The notes beneath the pieces are model-generated. The model was given only the letters and a program-made list of their open reading frames with translations, was not told the origin of the DNA and made no database searches. From Anas platyrhynchos (taxonomy: Eukaryota; Chordata; Aves; Anseriformes; Anatidae): a stretch of 64,000 nt of DNA. A program made the position numbers and the translations under genes. Below, piece by piece: positions 12,801 through 24,201 of this stretch (position 1 is its first letter; each line of letters opens with the position of its first letter). The stretch is from NCBI RefSeq assembly GCF_047663525.1, contig NC_092593.1:21052001-21116000 (forward strand), in the 5' to 3' direction.

Positions 12801-15800
12801 TAGGCTGTAAAAGTTAGCAAGTATCTGGTTGTTTCTGCTCAGTATGTTCAGTGTTAGAACTGTGGAGGCACGCTTGTCTGTTCAGTACAGCCCACATAAT
12901 ATGTGTTTTATCTTCATAAAGCAAAGGTGTTAGGCTCTGTTTTTCAGTTACCATCTGCTCTAAACACTGTCCACTGGGCATGTTAGAAATATAGATGTTG
13001 TGGGCATGTTGGCTTATCAATGTGCTTGCATAGGCTGCGTGTTTCTTATCTGATCTCTACTCCTCAGCTATCTTTCCCACAGAAAGATTGATATCTGCTT
13101 ATAATTCCAAGTTGCTGAGAGAGTGTACAAGCGTTAGGAGAGACTGACATGAAATTGTGGGATGGAAGGGATTTATAAAATAGTGGATTTTGCAAAGGGA
13201 ATGAGGTGGAACATCTTAACAATACGGTCCTACGATATGTGCCTCTGCTTCTCAGTTGGGCTACTCAGTTCAACGCTTTGCTCTTCAGTAAGATCAGTAT
13301 GTGGTGTGGGACAAGGGGTGTTGTCTCCTGTTGTTTCCTTTAGTAGGAACAGAATGATAGCATTCTACTGCTTTATAGAGGAGTTGTGAAGATAAATGTG
13401 CTTAGGACTGCAGCAACAAGTACCACCGACACACTGACTTAAGCTTCTCCCAAAACACTTGCTGTACAGTTTGACCCTCTTCTTACTCAGGTCTGTACCA
13501 AGATTTTGGTTGCTGATCCAATTTCCATATTTTCCCCCACCTCCCCAGCTGCACTCCTATTACACAGAAAAATGTTCTGAATTGTGCCCATTACTTGCAT
13601 ACTCCTCCCTGTCCCCACAACACACCTGGGTGACATACCCTGTCCCTGGTAAGCTTGGCTGACTTACACAAAGATGAAGAAAGGTGGGCTATGGAAAATA
13701 CTTGTGCTACTGGCTGGTGGCAGGTGAGAGCAGGAAAGTGGAGACAAAGTTCCCACCCCTTGTCTATTGTTCGATCCCCTATCTGTTGAGTATGTGTAAA
13801 TGGGTTAAGTGTAAGAAGCTGTATATGCCTTTGTAGGGACTTCTGAGTGAAATGTTATTTTAGCCAAAAAAGAACACCCCACAGAGATGAAAACAGCTTC
13901 AATCTATCATTCAGAACATTCCAGTCATTCATCTTGGTATTCTCATTAGCAGTGACCCCAGCATCAGCATACGTGAGGCCATGCTCCTTGTTAGCTTCTC
14001 CAGCCAGTCTCAGTACTGAAGTGGTGCATGCTCTGAGGTTACCTTTTCTGCCTCCCCACCTAAAGTGATAGCATTTTGTCTCTGCCCCCTCCCAAAATGC
14101 TGGTTTGCACAGGAAAAGGAGATCAAACATACCCACCCTGTAACGCACACAAACAAGAGCTGAGACCCTGGCCAACCATGGGGCTGCAGGAATGTCAGCA
14201 GATAAAGCTGGGCTGTAATGTAACGAGAAAGTCCTGGTCTCCAGGCTGCTCCTTCCTGGCTCCATGCATCAGTGCTGGTTCAGGGTCTATGTAGCTGTGT
14301 TTTCTGTTTCCTGGATCCCTCCTCAAGTGCTTTCCAGTTTTTGATGCTTTACTTAAAGCAGCGCAAGTAGCAAATAAATAGTAGTAAAGCATATACCAAA
14401 GGAAAGAACAAAGGTAACAAAATCGTGCTATTTGTAAGTAAGGATAAGAAAATACTGATCAGCTGAGGCATGCCTGACTGGTGGAGCAACAGTAAACAGA
14501 GGAAGTGATTAGTTTTATAGACAATGTGATCAAAATCCCTGTGAGGGCTATAAAATAGAGAGCAGCAACTGAATTGATGACCAATGAGGCATATGGTATC
14601 TAAATTAACAGAGAGCATAGGATCTCCCAGGAGGAGGTCATTGGGGTATCAGAAAGCTGAGGCAGAAGGTTCCTTTTGTCTCTTCCTACATTAAATTCCT
14701 GAGATAAGGTAATGCTATACTAATATGGAAAACTAGATAAAATTGGAAATGCAATGCTTTTTCTTGAGCCTTTGCTGGCGAGTTTAATGGATAAGGCTGT
14801 GCATATTGCTAGAACTATTTTTTATCCTTTTCAGCGAGGTAGGGGAGAACTACTTCTAACCTCTCCATGTATATTTCTAAATCTTGATTTAAGAGGGATT
14901 TTGATTACTCTGTTCTCTTCTAAACACTGTTTTACTTCTAGAATGCAAATGATCTTATCCTAAATTTAGAGCCAAGTAAATGAGAACAGGCAGGAGAAAT
15001 TCATAAATCAACTGATAACTATATCTCATTAAAGAGAATCATTGGCACTGTAGAATAGCTTCTTTCTGAATCACTCGGTGTGCCAAGTATACTTTGTGTG
15101 TGTAGCAGTGGAAGTGAAACATGCAGCAAATCAGGAGCCCAGTTCAGTTTTTGTGGGCAGCTATTCCACTTCTGTAACAATTTTGACAGAAGAACATTGT
15201 TGTTCAACCCCATACTCTGGTGCATTGATGAGGATCACAGCATTTTATAATGTTAATCTGATGAGACTGAAGAAATTGCACTTGTTGAGTTGGTTTATTT
15301 CCTCCAGATTTTCTTATTTTAAGATGAAAAATGTGGAAAATGGTCCCTTTTGGTTTCCTGTGGCCTTCTGAGAAGCAGTCAGTGATGGTCAGTCATAGGT
15401 TTCTTCTGAATCCAATTACTTGGATTTAAAAGTGGCTTGTGTGATGGAGCTGTACCATTTGGGCATTGGAATCCCAGCAGTGCAGCACCATAGTCTCTCT
15501 CTGTCTCATTTCCCAGCGTAAGAACTAGGTAACTTAGTCTAAGAAATAGGTAATTTAGATTAAGAATGCATTTCCATTTTACTGTATTAACTGTCCTTCA
15601 CCACAGACCCGTCTCTCTTTGGTATAATAAGAGATACTCTGCTCAATAGTACTGGAGCATGGGGGTTTCCTGCATGGAGTATGAAAAACAGGGATGGGAG
15701 ATTTACTGAGGGAGACAAGCCTGGTGGCATACCACTTTGAAAGTTATTTCTTCTTGCCCTCCACCTCAGAGCTTTTAGAAGCGTGAGAAAAATGTTACCA

Positions 15801-18800
15801 TTCGTTAGACTGGAGCAGCAGTACTGGCCGTGCTGACAGCCTTGTCTTTGAGAGGAACATCCTTTTTCCTCATCTTATCCTGGGTGCTCAAACAGCTGGG
15901 CAAGCTGTTTGGCCCTGAGTGAGAGGGGCTTATTGAAGAGTGAAGTGAAATGTGATTTATTCCCAGATTAGGATTGTTTGCTTTGGTTTGGCATGACCAG
16001 CCAGCCAGCAGGAGGGATGTGCCTCGGCCAGTGCTCCTTGGTTGTTGCTGCTTCGCTTTGTGGTTTTGAGTTTTGAGCAGAGCTGGAGTGATTTGCTTAA
16101 GTGTTTGGTAAAAAGCAGTCTGGTAATCTCCGTGGAAGAGTGAGGCAGGGGACTCTGCTTTCCAAGGCTGGAGCAGTTGTGTGCATGGCCACAGATGTCG
16201 CCTTTGTAAAGACGGGGATGGAAGCTGCCCCTGCTGCATGAGCCTCTGGTGAGAATGACTTTGTATTTGTGTAGTTCTGTGAGGATGGAAAGCATAATAC
16301 AAGTGTTGTATACATTTGGAATCATTTTGCTGATGGCATATTTATTTATTTATTTGTAAATTTAAATTTGAATAGGTCATATCATTTCCTCACTTACCTG
16401 TATATACTGTTACATGAGTATTACCCTGCGTCACTAAAACATCAAAGTATTAAGTGACAGAAACAAACCATGCACTGCATTTCTGAAAAGACCTTTCTGT
16501 CAGTCTGCCAGAGCAGGTTATTTTTATTTTTTATTTTTATGTTTATTTATTTATTATTTTTATGTATTAAAGTCTTTACATCCAGCTAAGGAGAGAGAAG
16601 TTATTTCAACTTTCTAAATGAAGCTTTTGTCAGACTTCTTTGGGATTCTGAGCCTGTTGTGGCAGCCCAGGGGACTAGTGGGGTAGTGGGTTTTAAATCC
16701 TCCCTTCCTGGCCAGCCAAATAGCAGCAATTGCCTACATCTCTGTATTATGAATCAGTGCCACTGGCTGCACGTGAAGGCCACTTAATGGCTGTGGTGCT
16801 GCCTCCTGAGCCCCAGTACGTGTTGGTGGCTGGGTTTGGGACACACTGGCTGCTGGTTACCTGCAGGCTGAGGGTGCTTCATGAGTTTGGCTGTTGGGGG
16901 GCACTTAACTATGTTGTAATTAATAGGCATGAGGAGCATTGACTGCCTTTCACTAACATGTATGTATTACTGGAGTAAGATACCATAAAAGTATTATAGA
17001 GAGCGTCGTTAGGTGATTTCCCTTGACAGTACCTCTTTCCCAACACACTTTCAATCTCATAAGCGTGCCCCAGTCTGTGTCCCTGTCTGACCCTCACAGT
17101 TCCAGTAAGTAGGCTTTTTTCTCCTCTCTTTTCTTATTCTTTTCCCCAGCTAAAGTGGAGTTGTTGAAGACTTTGTATAGAGCACTTGCACTTTGTAAGA
17201 AAGATTATGGAGCTGTTAAACACTCTTGTTCAGTAGTCCTTGAAGAATAGGTTATTTCAGAAGTGATTCTTGAAATGTTGAAAAATATTGCCATTAGAAA
17301 ATACTTATCTTTTCTATACCAAAATGTTTTGAAATTACAACACAAGTTCATTAAGTAACAGGTGTATTTTTACAACTCTGGATTAATCCGTTCAGCCAAA
17401 TCGATAACAATGTGGCAGCCATATGATCATCTAGTGCTAAAGTGTAGGCTGAACAATGATCTTTCTGTCTAAACTTTGTGCTGTTCATGGTTTTAACACA
17501 GTAGAGAGACAAGCAGTTGTTTAATTTGTCAATAAATATACTAAGCAACTAAAATTAATTACAATGAGACCCAGGTTTTAGACAGTACGGTCTTGGTAGT
17601 TAAAAAGAGACAAGTTTAATTACCTTTTCATTGCACAGTGAGCAATCACAGTGTAATAGTGGCTATATGTATCTGTACTCATAAAATAAAAGGCTTCCAT
17701 CCAGTTTTCCCCAGACAAATGCATTTGACCAAAAATGCACAGGCTATTTTTTTTATTACTTTTTTTTACCTAATGTTTCCCAAAATGAGAGGACAAGCAG
17801 GGTAGACACAGCAGATCCTTTTCAGCTGCTCCCTAGAGTCTTGGCTTGCTTTCCATTTTACAGAAGTCCATATCTAGCTATTAGTGTGGTGCAGAAAATG
17901 CAGCCGTGTATGCCAGAGGCAGAAAGGCATTTCCAGAGGGTTGGAAATTACCATTTTGAACTGAAAGGTGTCCCAGGCATTCCAACCAGAGCCAATAATA
18001 ACACTTTCAGTATTGATATAGTTAAGAGTCCGACTCCTTTATAAAGTATGGCAGCAAGAGGAGGAAGTATATCCAGAAATGTTCACCAATGTTCCCTAAG
18101 GCAGGAGGAGGAGTCACCAAGGGCCAGCCAAGGAAGGAGCAGGAGATGAATGCATTAAGATATTTAAACTTTTAACAGCAGGCAGTAAAACTGTAGTGAT
18201 GCATAAAATTTGTTCTACTTCTCTTAGAGGGTAGCTCAGCTTTCAGAGGTTTGGGAAATCCTCTATTAATCTTTGTGAAATCCACACCTAGACTGGGAAA
18301 TGTCGAGGCAAGTCTTTAAATCCTAAATATGTCTCTGCTTGTGTTGATTGTGTCTAGGGTTTTGTGGTTTTCATTCATGCACAGAAACACAGGAGATGCC
18401 ATAGCAGTTTTTAATCTTTCTTTTATTTTCATCTCCTACTGAGGTTCAAATGAAACTGTTAAAACTTAGGAGATACAATTTTGTTAAAGCTGTCTGTTGG
18501 TAATGTGAAGCCAGTAAACAGGCCATATATACTGTCATGGTAAACATATGGTCCGAGGGCTCCTCCTGCTACGCCAATCATGTAACCTAGCATAAAAATG
18601 ACAATGTGCTGTTGTAAATAATAATAATATTAATGGCATGTAAGTCATAACTTTTGGCAACATATCCATATATCCTCAGAGCTACATAGATGGGTTAATT
18701 TACCTGACTTCTGGTGAAACTTCATGCTGTTGTGGATAGATGGTTTCTTTTAGGATAGTTTTAAACCAGACAGTCACAGTCTGAATGAGGAATGGTGTGA

Positions 18801-18950
18801 AGTCACTGGCTTCTGGAGCAAGTTTATTTAAAGCCTGCTCAGGTTTAAAGCCTGCACGCTCTCATGGAGGACTTGACTGGGAGGCTTGGCTGAGTGTTAA
18901 TGCAGCTGTTCCCTTAAAAATGCTCTTGTTTCTGTTCCTTTGTCACAATT
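9840..18950. other. Non-coding AT-rich stretch upstream of SP5
   Basis: I see no supported gene. The open frames on either strand, including two long overlapping minus-strand frames at 15805-16325, have no recognisable domains and low-complexity composition. Short ATTT and TTTAT simple repeats occur at about 16340-16355 and 16517-16565. Confidence 0.5.
16517..16565. repeat. T/A-rich simple repeat (TTTAT-like)
   Basis: Irregular repetition of TTTAT and TTTA units is visible. A shorter ATTT run lies at 16340-16355. Confidence 0.7.
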
Positions 18951-18959
18951 GCTAAAGAA

Positions 18960-19850
18960 CAAGTGTTTCATTTGAGGCAGCACTGGATTCCCAAGCTGGG
19001 CAGGCAGGTGGCCAGAGCCCATCCAGACTCCCCAGGGTCATTCATGCCTGTGCTCTGCCCTGGCCGAGCTGTGGGACCGGAGGCCCATGGGAGGGGACTG
19101 CAGAGGGGCTGGGGTGTCAGAGACAAGTTGGTGGGGGTGCTGGCAGGAGGCTGCGGCAGCAGAGCTGTCCCCGGGGCAGGCTCTGGGCCAGGAGCAGGCG
19201 AAGGCCAAGGGGAGGAGTGATCTGCACACAGGAGGCAGAGGCACAGCAGAGATGTGGGAGCCCTGGCAGCCCAGCAGCTGTTGTTCCAAGTATCACTTTC
19301 TCTGCTACCTGCACTTGAGCCAGGCTCCAAAGAGACCCGCATGGTCAGTCAGTCACAATGGGACTCCTGACTTTGAAAAAGCCCGATTCTGAAGACACTC
19401 ACCTCACTTTTCTTATCCACTGTGCTTAAGTCACCCATTGCTGTCTAACCCAGCGTGGCCTGTGCCCCTCCAGCGTGGCTGCCAGGCTGTTTCTGTGAGG
19501 GGGATTGATCCTCCCACCAACCATCATGGGCAGCTGAGCAGGGACAGGGGGTTAGGGGCCCCTTGGATCCCCAGCCTGCGGGAGGCTCGGGGACAGGACA
19601 AGGCAGGGGCACAGCTGGCTCTGTCGCAGCTCTGTGGGGTGGCTGGAGGCCATCGGGCACCCCTTTGTTTGGGGGCAAAGCAGGAGCTCGGCGCTCTGCC
19701 CTCTCCAAGCCGTCCCTTGCCCAGGAGCCCCGCAGCCTGGCACGGGCTGCTCCGTTCTGCTCCCCGGCCCGGTGCCTCCCTGTCTGATGCAGGGATGGAG
19801 CAGCAGCCCCCTTCTCGGGGAAATAGCGCTCTGTGTAACTGAATTGACAT
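18960..19850. other. Isolated GC-rich, non-coding block
   Basis: This block of about 0.9 kb is much richer in G and C than its flanks and has many CAG/CTG and purine-rich stretches but relatively few CpG dinucleotides. Overlapping open frames occur in all phases on both strands, which is what GC-rich, stop-poor DNA gives. No frame resembles a known protein. It could be a non-coding transcript or a regulatory block upstream of SP5. Confidence 0.4.
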
Positions 19851-21470
19851 TTGGCCTTGATACCTGTATCTCCTGATAACTGAAACAAATTTCTAAAATA
19901 AATATTGTACTTTGATCTTCCAGCCCTGCATTTTTAATGACAGCTCTGAACATCACTTCATTAAGAATACATTTCAGAGAGACTGAAATGCTCCGAGTTT
20001 GAACACTAATTATTTGTACAGAAAATTATGACTGCGGCGTTTCATTATTCAGCCCATTGGTTTCTTCCAGAAATGAGAAATTATTCTCGATTTTTAAGTA
20101 ATGTACTTACTTGGATGCAGATTTATGGCATCTGTAGTAAGGCATCTGTGTAGAAACTTGCCCAACTTCCCACTAACTCTTTTATTAGCGGCAAACCATT
20201 TCGGTTAACCGAGATATCTGGGGAAATAATGTAGGTTAAAGGCTGGGGGGGCTCCTGCACTACCTATAGACGCTCCTTTCGTTTCCTTTCCGTGGGCCCG
20301 GGGGGTTACGCCGGTGGCGGTCAGGGGGCTGGGGCCCGCCTCGGGGCCGTGCCGCACGGGCCGAGCTTTCTCTTCTCGCCGGGCCTCGAGGCGGGGCCGT
20401 GGCGAGGAGCGGGCGCTGAGATCCCTTCAAAGGGAACGCTCTGAGGCCAGCGCTGCGCCTCCTGGAAGCCTTTGAGCGGACAGCGATTGTTCCCACAGGA
20501 AGGGCAGATAGCGATCTCTGCGTGCTGGCGCTTAGCGGGCCTCCCGCGGCGCTGTGAATACAATTGAGCCCGACGGCCGCGGGCGGCATCGCCTCACCTG
20601 GGCGCGCAGCTCCGCGCCCCCCGGCCCGGCCGCCCCGCGCCTTCGCCACGGCCTCGGAGCGGGTGGGGAGCGGGGCGCGGGGCCGGGCCGGAGGGGGGGA
20701 TCGCCGGGGGGCTGCTATGGGTCTCCTGCGCACGGGTACATCGCGTGGGCACCCGAAAGGCGGCGGAGCGGGCCCTGGAGCCCAGCGGGGAGCGGGAGCA
20801 GCCCGGGGCTGGCTGGGGGGGGCCGCCTGCTGCCCCCCTGCCCCGCCGCCAGCAGCACCGCCGGCCCGGCCAACTCTCCTCGTGTAAGGGAGCCGTGCCT
20901 GTGCCACCCGCTAGGGAACAGGAAACTTTTCCGCGCCGCTTCTCGGCTGCTCGCTCGCTCGCGCGCTCTGCCTGTCTGTCTGTCCGTCTGTCTGTCGCGG
21001 TTCCCACAGCCGATGCCCCCCCCGCCGTCCTTTTGCCGAGCCCCGGCTCTGCGCTCCCCCCGCGGCCCCCTGCCAGCCGGGGGGGGTCCCGGCAGCGCGG
21101 GCTGAGCGCGGGGGGCCCGGAGCCGCGGCGGGGGCTCGGGGCGGCGCAGTTACGGCGGGGACACGTCCCTGCGGCCGGGGGGCGCGGGGGGAGCCCCTGC
21201 CTGCTGCCGGCCGGCTCTACAGCGGGACCCGGCGGCCCCGTCAGGTGAACTCGCCGGGCCGCTGCTGTTACTTGGGGCCGTCAAACACCGGCAGCGCAAT
21301 CCGGAGGCAGATTTCTCGGGCGATAACAAAGCCACGTCGCCACTTTAGGGCTCTGCCACAAATCCTTAGGAGCAAAAAAAAAAAAAGAAAAAAAAAATCA
21401 CCGCGAAGAGGGAGGGGGGGATCCAGTGTCTTGCACATCCAGTGCGAGGGTCTCCAGGCGGTAAGGGGTC

Positions 21471-21703
21471 CTTTGATCAAGAAAATCCAATTATTTGTGT
21501 ATATACATTTCCCACATAGTGATTACTTCATTAATTGTCCCGCCTTTATCTCCTCCCTTCCCATCCCCCCTAATAATCAGTTCTTTTATCCAGACCAACA
21601 AACACACCATAGGAGCTTTGTGGATTCAAAGGATTTGCTTTCGCTTCTGAAAGAGCCGCTATTCTTTGATGATTGGGTAGCGGCAAACTTCAAAGCCATA
21701 AAT
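21471..21703 (+). promoter_or_regulatory. SP5: SP5 proximal promoter with TCF/LEF-like motifs
   Basis: Four matches to the TCF/LEF core lie within about 230 bases: CTTTGATC (21471), ATTCAAAGG (21624), CTTTGATG (21664) and CTTCAAAG (21688). An inverted CCAAT box (ATTGG) is at 21672 and an ATAAAT TATA-like element is near 21698. Sp5 is an established direct target of Wnt/beta-catenin signalling, so this layout fits the gene. The transcription start is not determined; it probably lies between about 21500 and 21750. Confidence 0.6.
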
Positions 21704-21942
21704 CTTCCCTCTGACTGGCTGGCGGCCCAGCAAAGTCCTTATCAAATTCTTGGAGGTGATCCTGGTGCAGGCAGACGGGCCGCGGAGATCGCGCGGCGCG
21801 GGGGGGTGGCACAGGCACGGAGGCGAGGGGAGCGGAGCGGGAGCGGAGGGGAAGCGAAGCGGGCAGCTCCTCGCCTTCCCCGCGGCGCCTCCATGCCTCG
21901 GCAGTGCCCCGGCGCCGTCCCCTCGCCCCGGGCGCAGTAGCC

Positions 21943-23437
21943 ATGGCCGCGGTGGCCGTCCTCCGGAACGACTCCCTGCAGGCTTTCCTCCAGGTCAGTA
22001 CCCGCGGCTCCGGGCGCATCCCCCCCGGGGCTCCTTCGGCCGGGCGGGCCGGGGGCGGCGGGCAGGGCCGCGGGGAGCGCCCTGGGGCGGGGGGCGCGGG
22101 GCGGGGGCAGCTCCGGGGCAGGCGCGGGGGCAGCGGCGCTGGCCGCGGGCGGGAGCGGGGTGCGGGCGGCCCCGGGGCGGGGGCGCCGGTGCCGGTGGCC
22201 GAGCCGGAGCCGGTCCGGTCCCGGCGGCTGGGCGTGCGGTGCCTTCGGAAAGTTTGCCGCCGGTGCGGGGAGCGGCGGGGCTTCACGGGAGCGCGCAGGC
22301 GGGCGGGGGCGCAGAAAGTTTCCCGTGGGGCCGGCGAGTAACGCGCTGCTCTTCCCCCCTGCCTCCCGCTCCGCGCAGGACCGCACCCCCAGCGCCTCCC
22401 CGGACTTGGCCAAGCACTCGCCGCTGGCTCTTCTGGCCGCCACCTGTAGCCGGATCGGACAGCCGGGCGCGCCGCCCTCGGATTTCCTGCAGGTCTCCTA
22501 CGACCCGACGCTGGGATCCCCCTCCAGGATCTTCCACCCGTGGAGCGGCGAGATGCCCGCGCACTCCCCGGGGGGGCTGCCGCCGCCGCACCCCAGCCTG
22601 GGGCTGACCCCGCAGAAGAACCACCTGCAGCCCTCCTTCGGGGGGGCGCACGAGCTGCCCCTTACCCCCCCGGCGGACCCCTCCTACCCCTACGAGTTCT
22701 CCCCCGTCAAGATGCTGCCCTCCTCCATGGCCGCCCTGCCGGCCAGCTGCCCCCCCGCCTACGTCCCGTACGCTGCCCAGGCCGCCCTGCCGCCCGGCTA
22801 CTCCAACCTGCTGCCGCCGGCGCAGCCCTGCCGGCAGCTCTCGCCCAACCCGCCGCCCGAGGACATCCCCTGGTGGAGCATCCAGCAGCCCGGCGCCCCG
22901 GCCGGCTGCGGCCACCGCTTCCCCGCCGCCGCCGCCGCCGCGCTGCCGCGGAGCCTGGTGCTGGGCCACTCGGACTTCGCCCAGTACCAGACGCAGATCG
23001 CCGCCCTGCTGCAGACCAAGTCTCCCCTGGCGGCCACGGCCAGGAGGTGCCGCCGCTGCCGCTGCCCCAACTGCCAGTCGGCCGCGGGCAGCGCCCCGGA
23101 GGCGGAGCCGGGCAAGAAGAAGCAGCACATCTGCCACATCCCGGGCTGCGGCAAGGTGTACGGCAAGACCTCGCACCTGAAGGCGCACCTGCGCTGGCAC
23201 ACGGGCGAGCGGCCCTTCGTCTGCAACTGGCTCTTCTGCGGCAAGAGCTTCACCCGCTCCGACGAGCTGCAGCGGCACCTGCGGACTCACACGGGCGAGA
23301 AGCGCTTCGTCTGCCCCGAGTGCGGGAAGCGCTTCATGCGCAGCGACCACCTGGCCAAGCACGTCAAGACCCACCAGAACAAGAAGCTGAAGGCGGCGGC
23401 GGACGGCGTCAAGCGGGAGGACGGCCGCGACCTGTGA
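21943..23437 (+). CDS. SP5: Transcription factor Sp5 (two exons, complete)
   Basis: Sp5 is a nuclear Sp/KLF-family factor that binds GC and CACC boxes and acts downstream of Wnt signalling, often as a repressor. The exons are 21943-21993 (17 codons, starting [17 protein letters not shown], donor GTCAGT) and 22379-23437 (acceptor CGCAG), joined in phase 0 for 369 residues. Visible features in order are: the Sp box around residues 31-40 ([10 protein letters not shown]), a Pro-rich region, WWSIQQ at 182-187, six alanines at 200-205, the Buttonhead box at 239-249 ([11 protein letters not shown]), and three C2H2 zinc fingers at 269-291, 299-321 and 329-349 with TGE(R/K) linkers. The short first exon and the N-terminus identify Sp5 rather than Sp8 or Sp9. 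Human Sp5 is slightly longer (about 398 residues, from memory), mainly through longer Pro and Ala runs. The CDS lies in a CpG island. Confidence 0.96.
21994..22378 (+). other. SP5: SP5 intron, 385 bases
   Basis: The intron has donor GTCAGT and acceptor CCGCGCAG and is extremely GC-rich. The frame stays open across it in one phase, but the GT-AG ends and the phase-0 join give the conserved Sp5 N-terminus, so it is spliced out. Confidence 0.9.
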
Positions 23438-23790
23438 CCGCCGCGCGGGGCAGGGACCCGGGGCGGGGGGCGCACGGCGCCGGGAGGAGCCGCGGGGCCC
23501 CGGTCGCGGTCCCGGTGCCGGTCCCGGTGCCGCCTCCCCCCGGTGCCGCCCGGGGCGCGGCCTTTGGGGCGGGAGCGGGGCGGCCAGCCCGGGGCCCGGC
23601 CCTCGGTGCTTTCAGGGGAAAAGACTGGCGTTGGGTGTACAGGTTATTTAACGGTTCTGTTCGGACACGAGTGTTCCCTCCCTCCTCCTCCTCCTCCTCC
23701 TCGGCTCCGTGCGGGGCCCCCGCATGAGATGTTTCTGTAAAGCGACCCGCGATTGCAGCGTGATACCAATAAACACGTTAACACTGGGGC
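23438..23790 (+). other. SP5: SP5 3' UTR
   Basis: Sequence after the TGA begins as GC-rich repeats of a GGTCCC/GGTGCC theme (about 23500-23550), includes a short CTC run (about 23683-23702), and reaches an AATAAA at 23768. The exact cleavage position is inferred to be about 15-25 bases past the signal. Confidence 0.7.
23768..23773 (+). terminator. SP5: SP5 polyadenylation signal AATAAA
   Basis: This canonical hexamer lies about 330 bases after the SP5 stop codon and is the first AATAAA downstream. That gives a short 3' UTR. Confidence 0.8.
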
Positions 23791-24148
23791 CGCGCTGGGG
23801 GCGTCCCGCCGCGTCGCCGTCGCTTGATCGCCCCGGGGCTCCCCGCCAAGGCGCGGCGGGGCCGGGCCGAGCCCCCGGCGGAGCGCAGCGCCCCGGGACG
23901 GGGGAGGCGCCCGGCGGCCGCCGCAGGGAAACTCCTCCGGGAGCTCCCGCTGCCCGCGGCCGGCCCGGGCTGTATTTATTTATTTTTTTCCCTACACGTG
24001 GAGTCGTGAGCGTAAAGGGGGAGCACGTGGAGCCGCCGCTGGGAGTCACTGTGCGGGCCCGTGCGGCGGGCAGGGTCTGGCTGTGAGCTGAGGTCGGCAG
24101 GCAGGGACAGCCGCCTCGGGGCCCGGCTGCAGGGCCGGAGGCAGCCAG

Positions 24149-24201
24149 CCCTGCCCTGCCCTGCCGTGCCCTGCCCTGCCCTTCTCTTCCCTGCCCTGCC
24201 T
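24149..24201. repeat. CCCTG pentanucleotide repeat
   Basis: This is an imperfect tandem array of CCCTG units at the downstream edge of the SP5 CpG island. Confidence 0.75.

Noticed and set aside
15805-16325. Overlapping minus-strand frames of 165 and 122 codons
   Set aside because: No recognisable domain, His/Gln/Ser-rich low-complexity composition and no splice or promoter context. Probably chance frames.
20260-22610. Several overlapping long open frames on both strands upstream of and across SP5 exon 1
   Set aside because: They lie in CpG-island DNA with few stop codons, are Arg/Gly/Pro/Ala-rich, overlap each other in all phases and show no domains. The spliced SP5 model explains the only family-like frame.
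22283-23374. Minus-strand open frame of 363 codons opposite SP5
   Set aside because: It is a mirror of the GC-rich SP5 coding exon; its composition is low-complexity and no family is recognisable.
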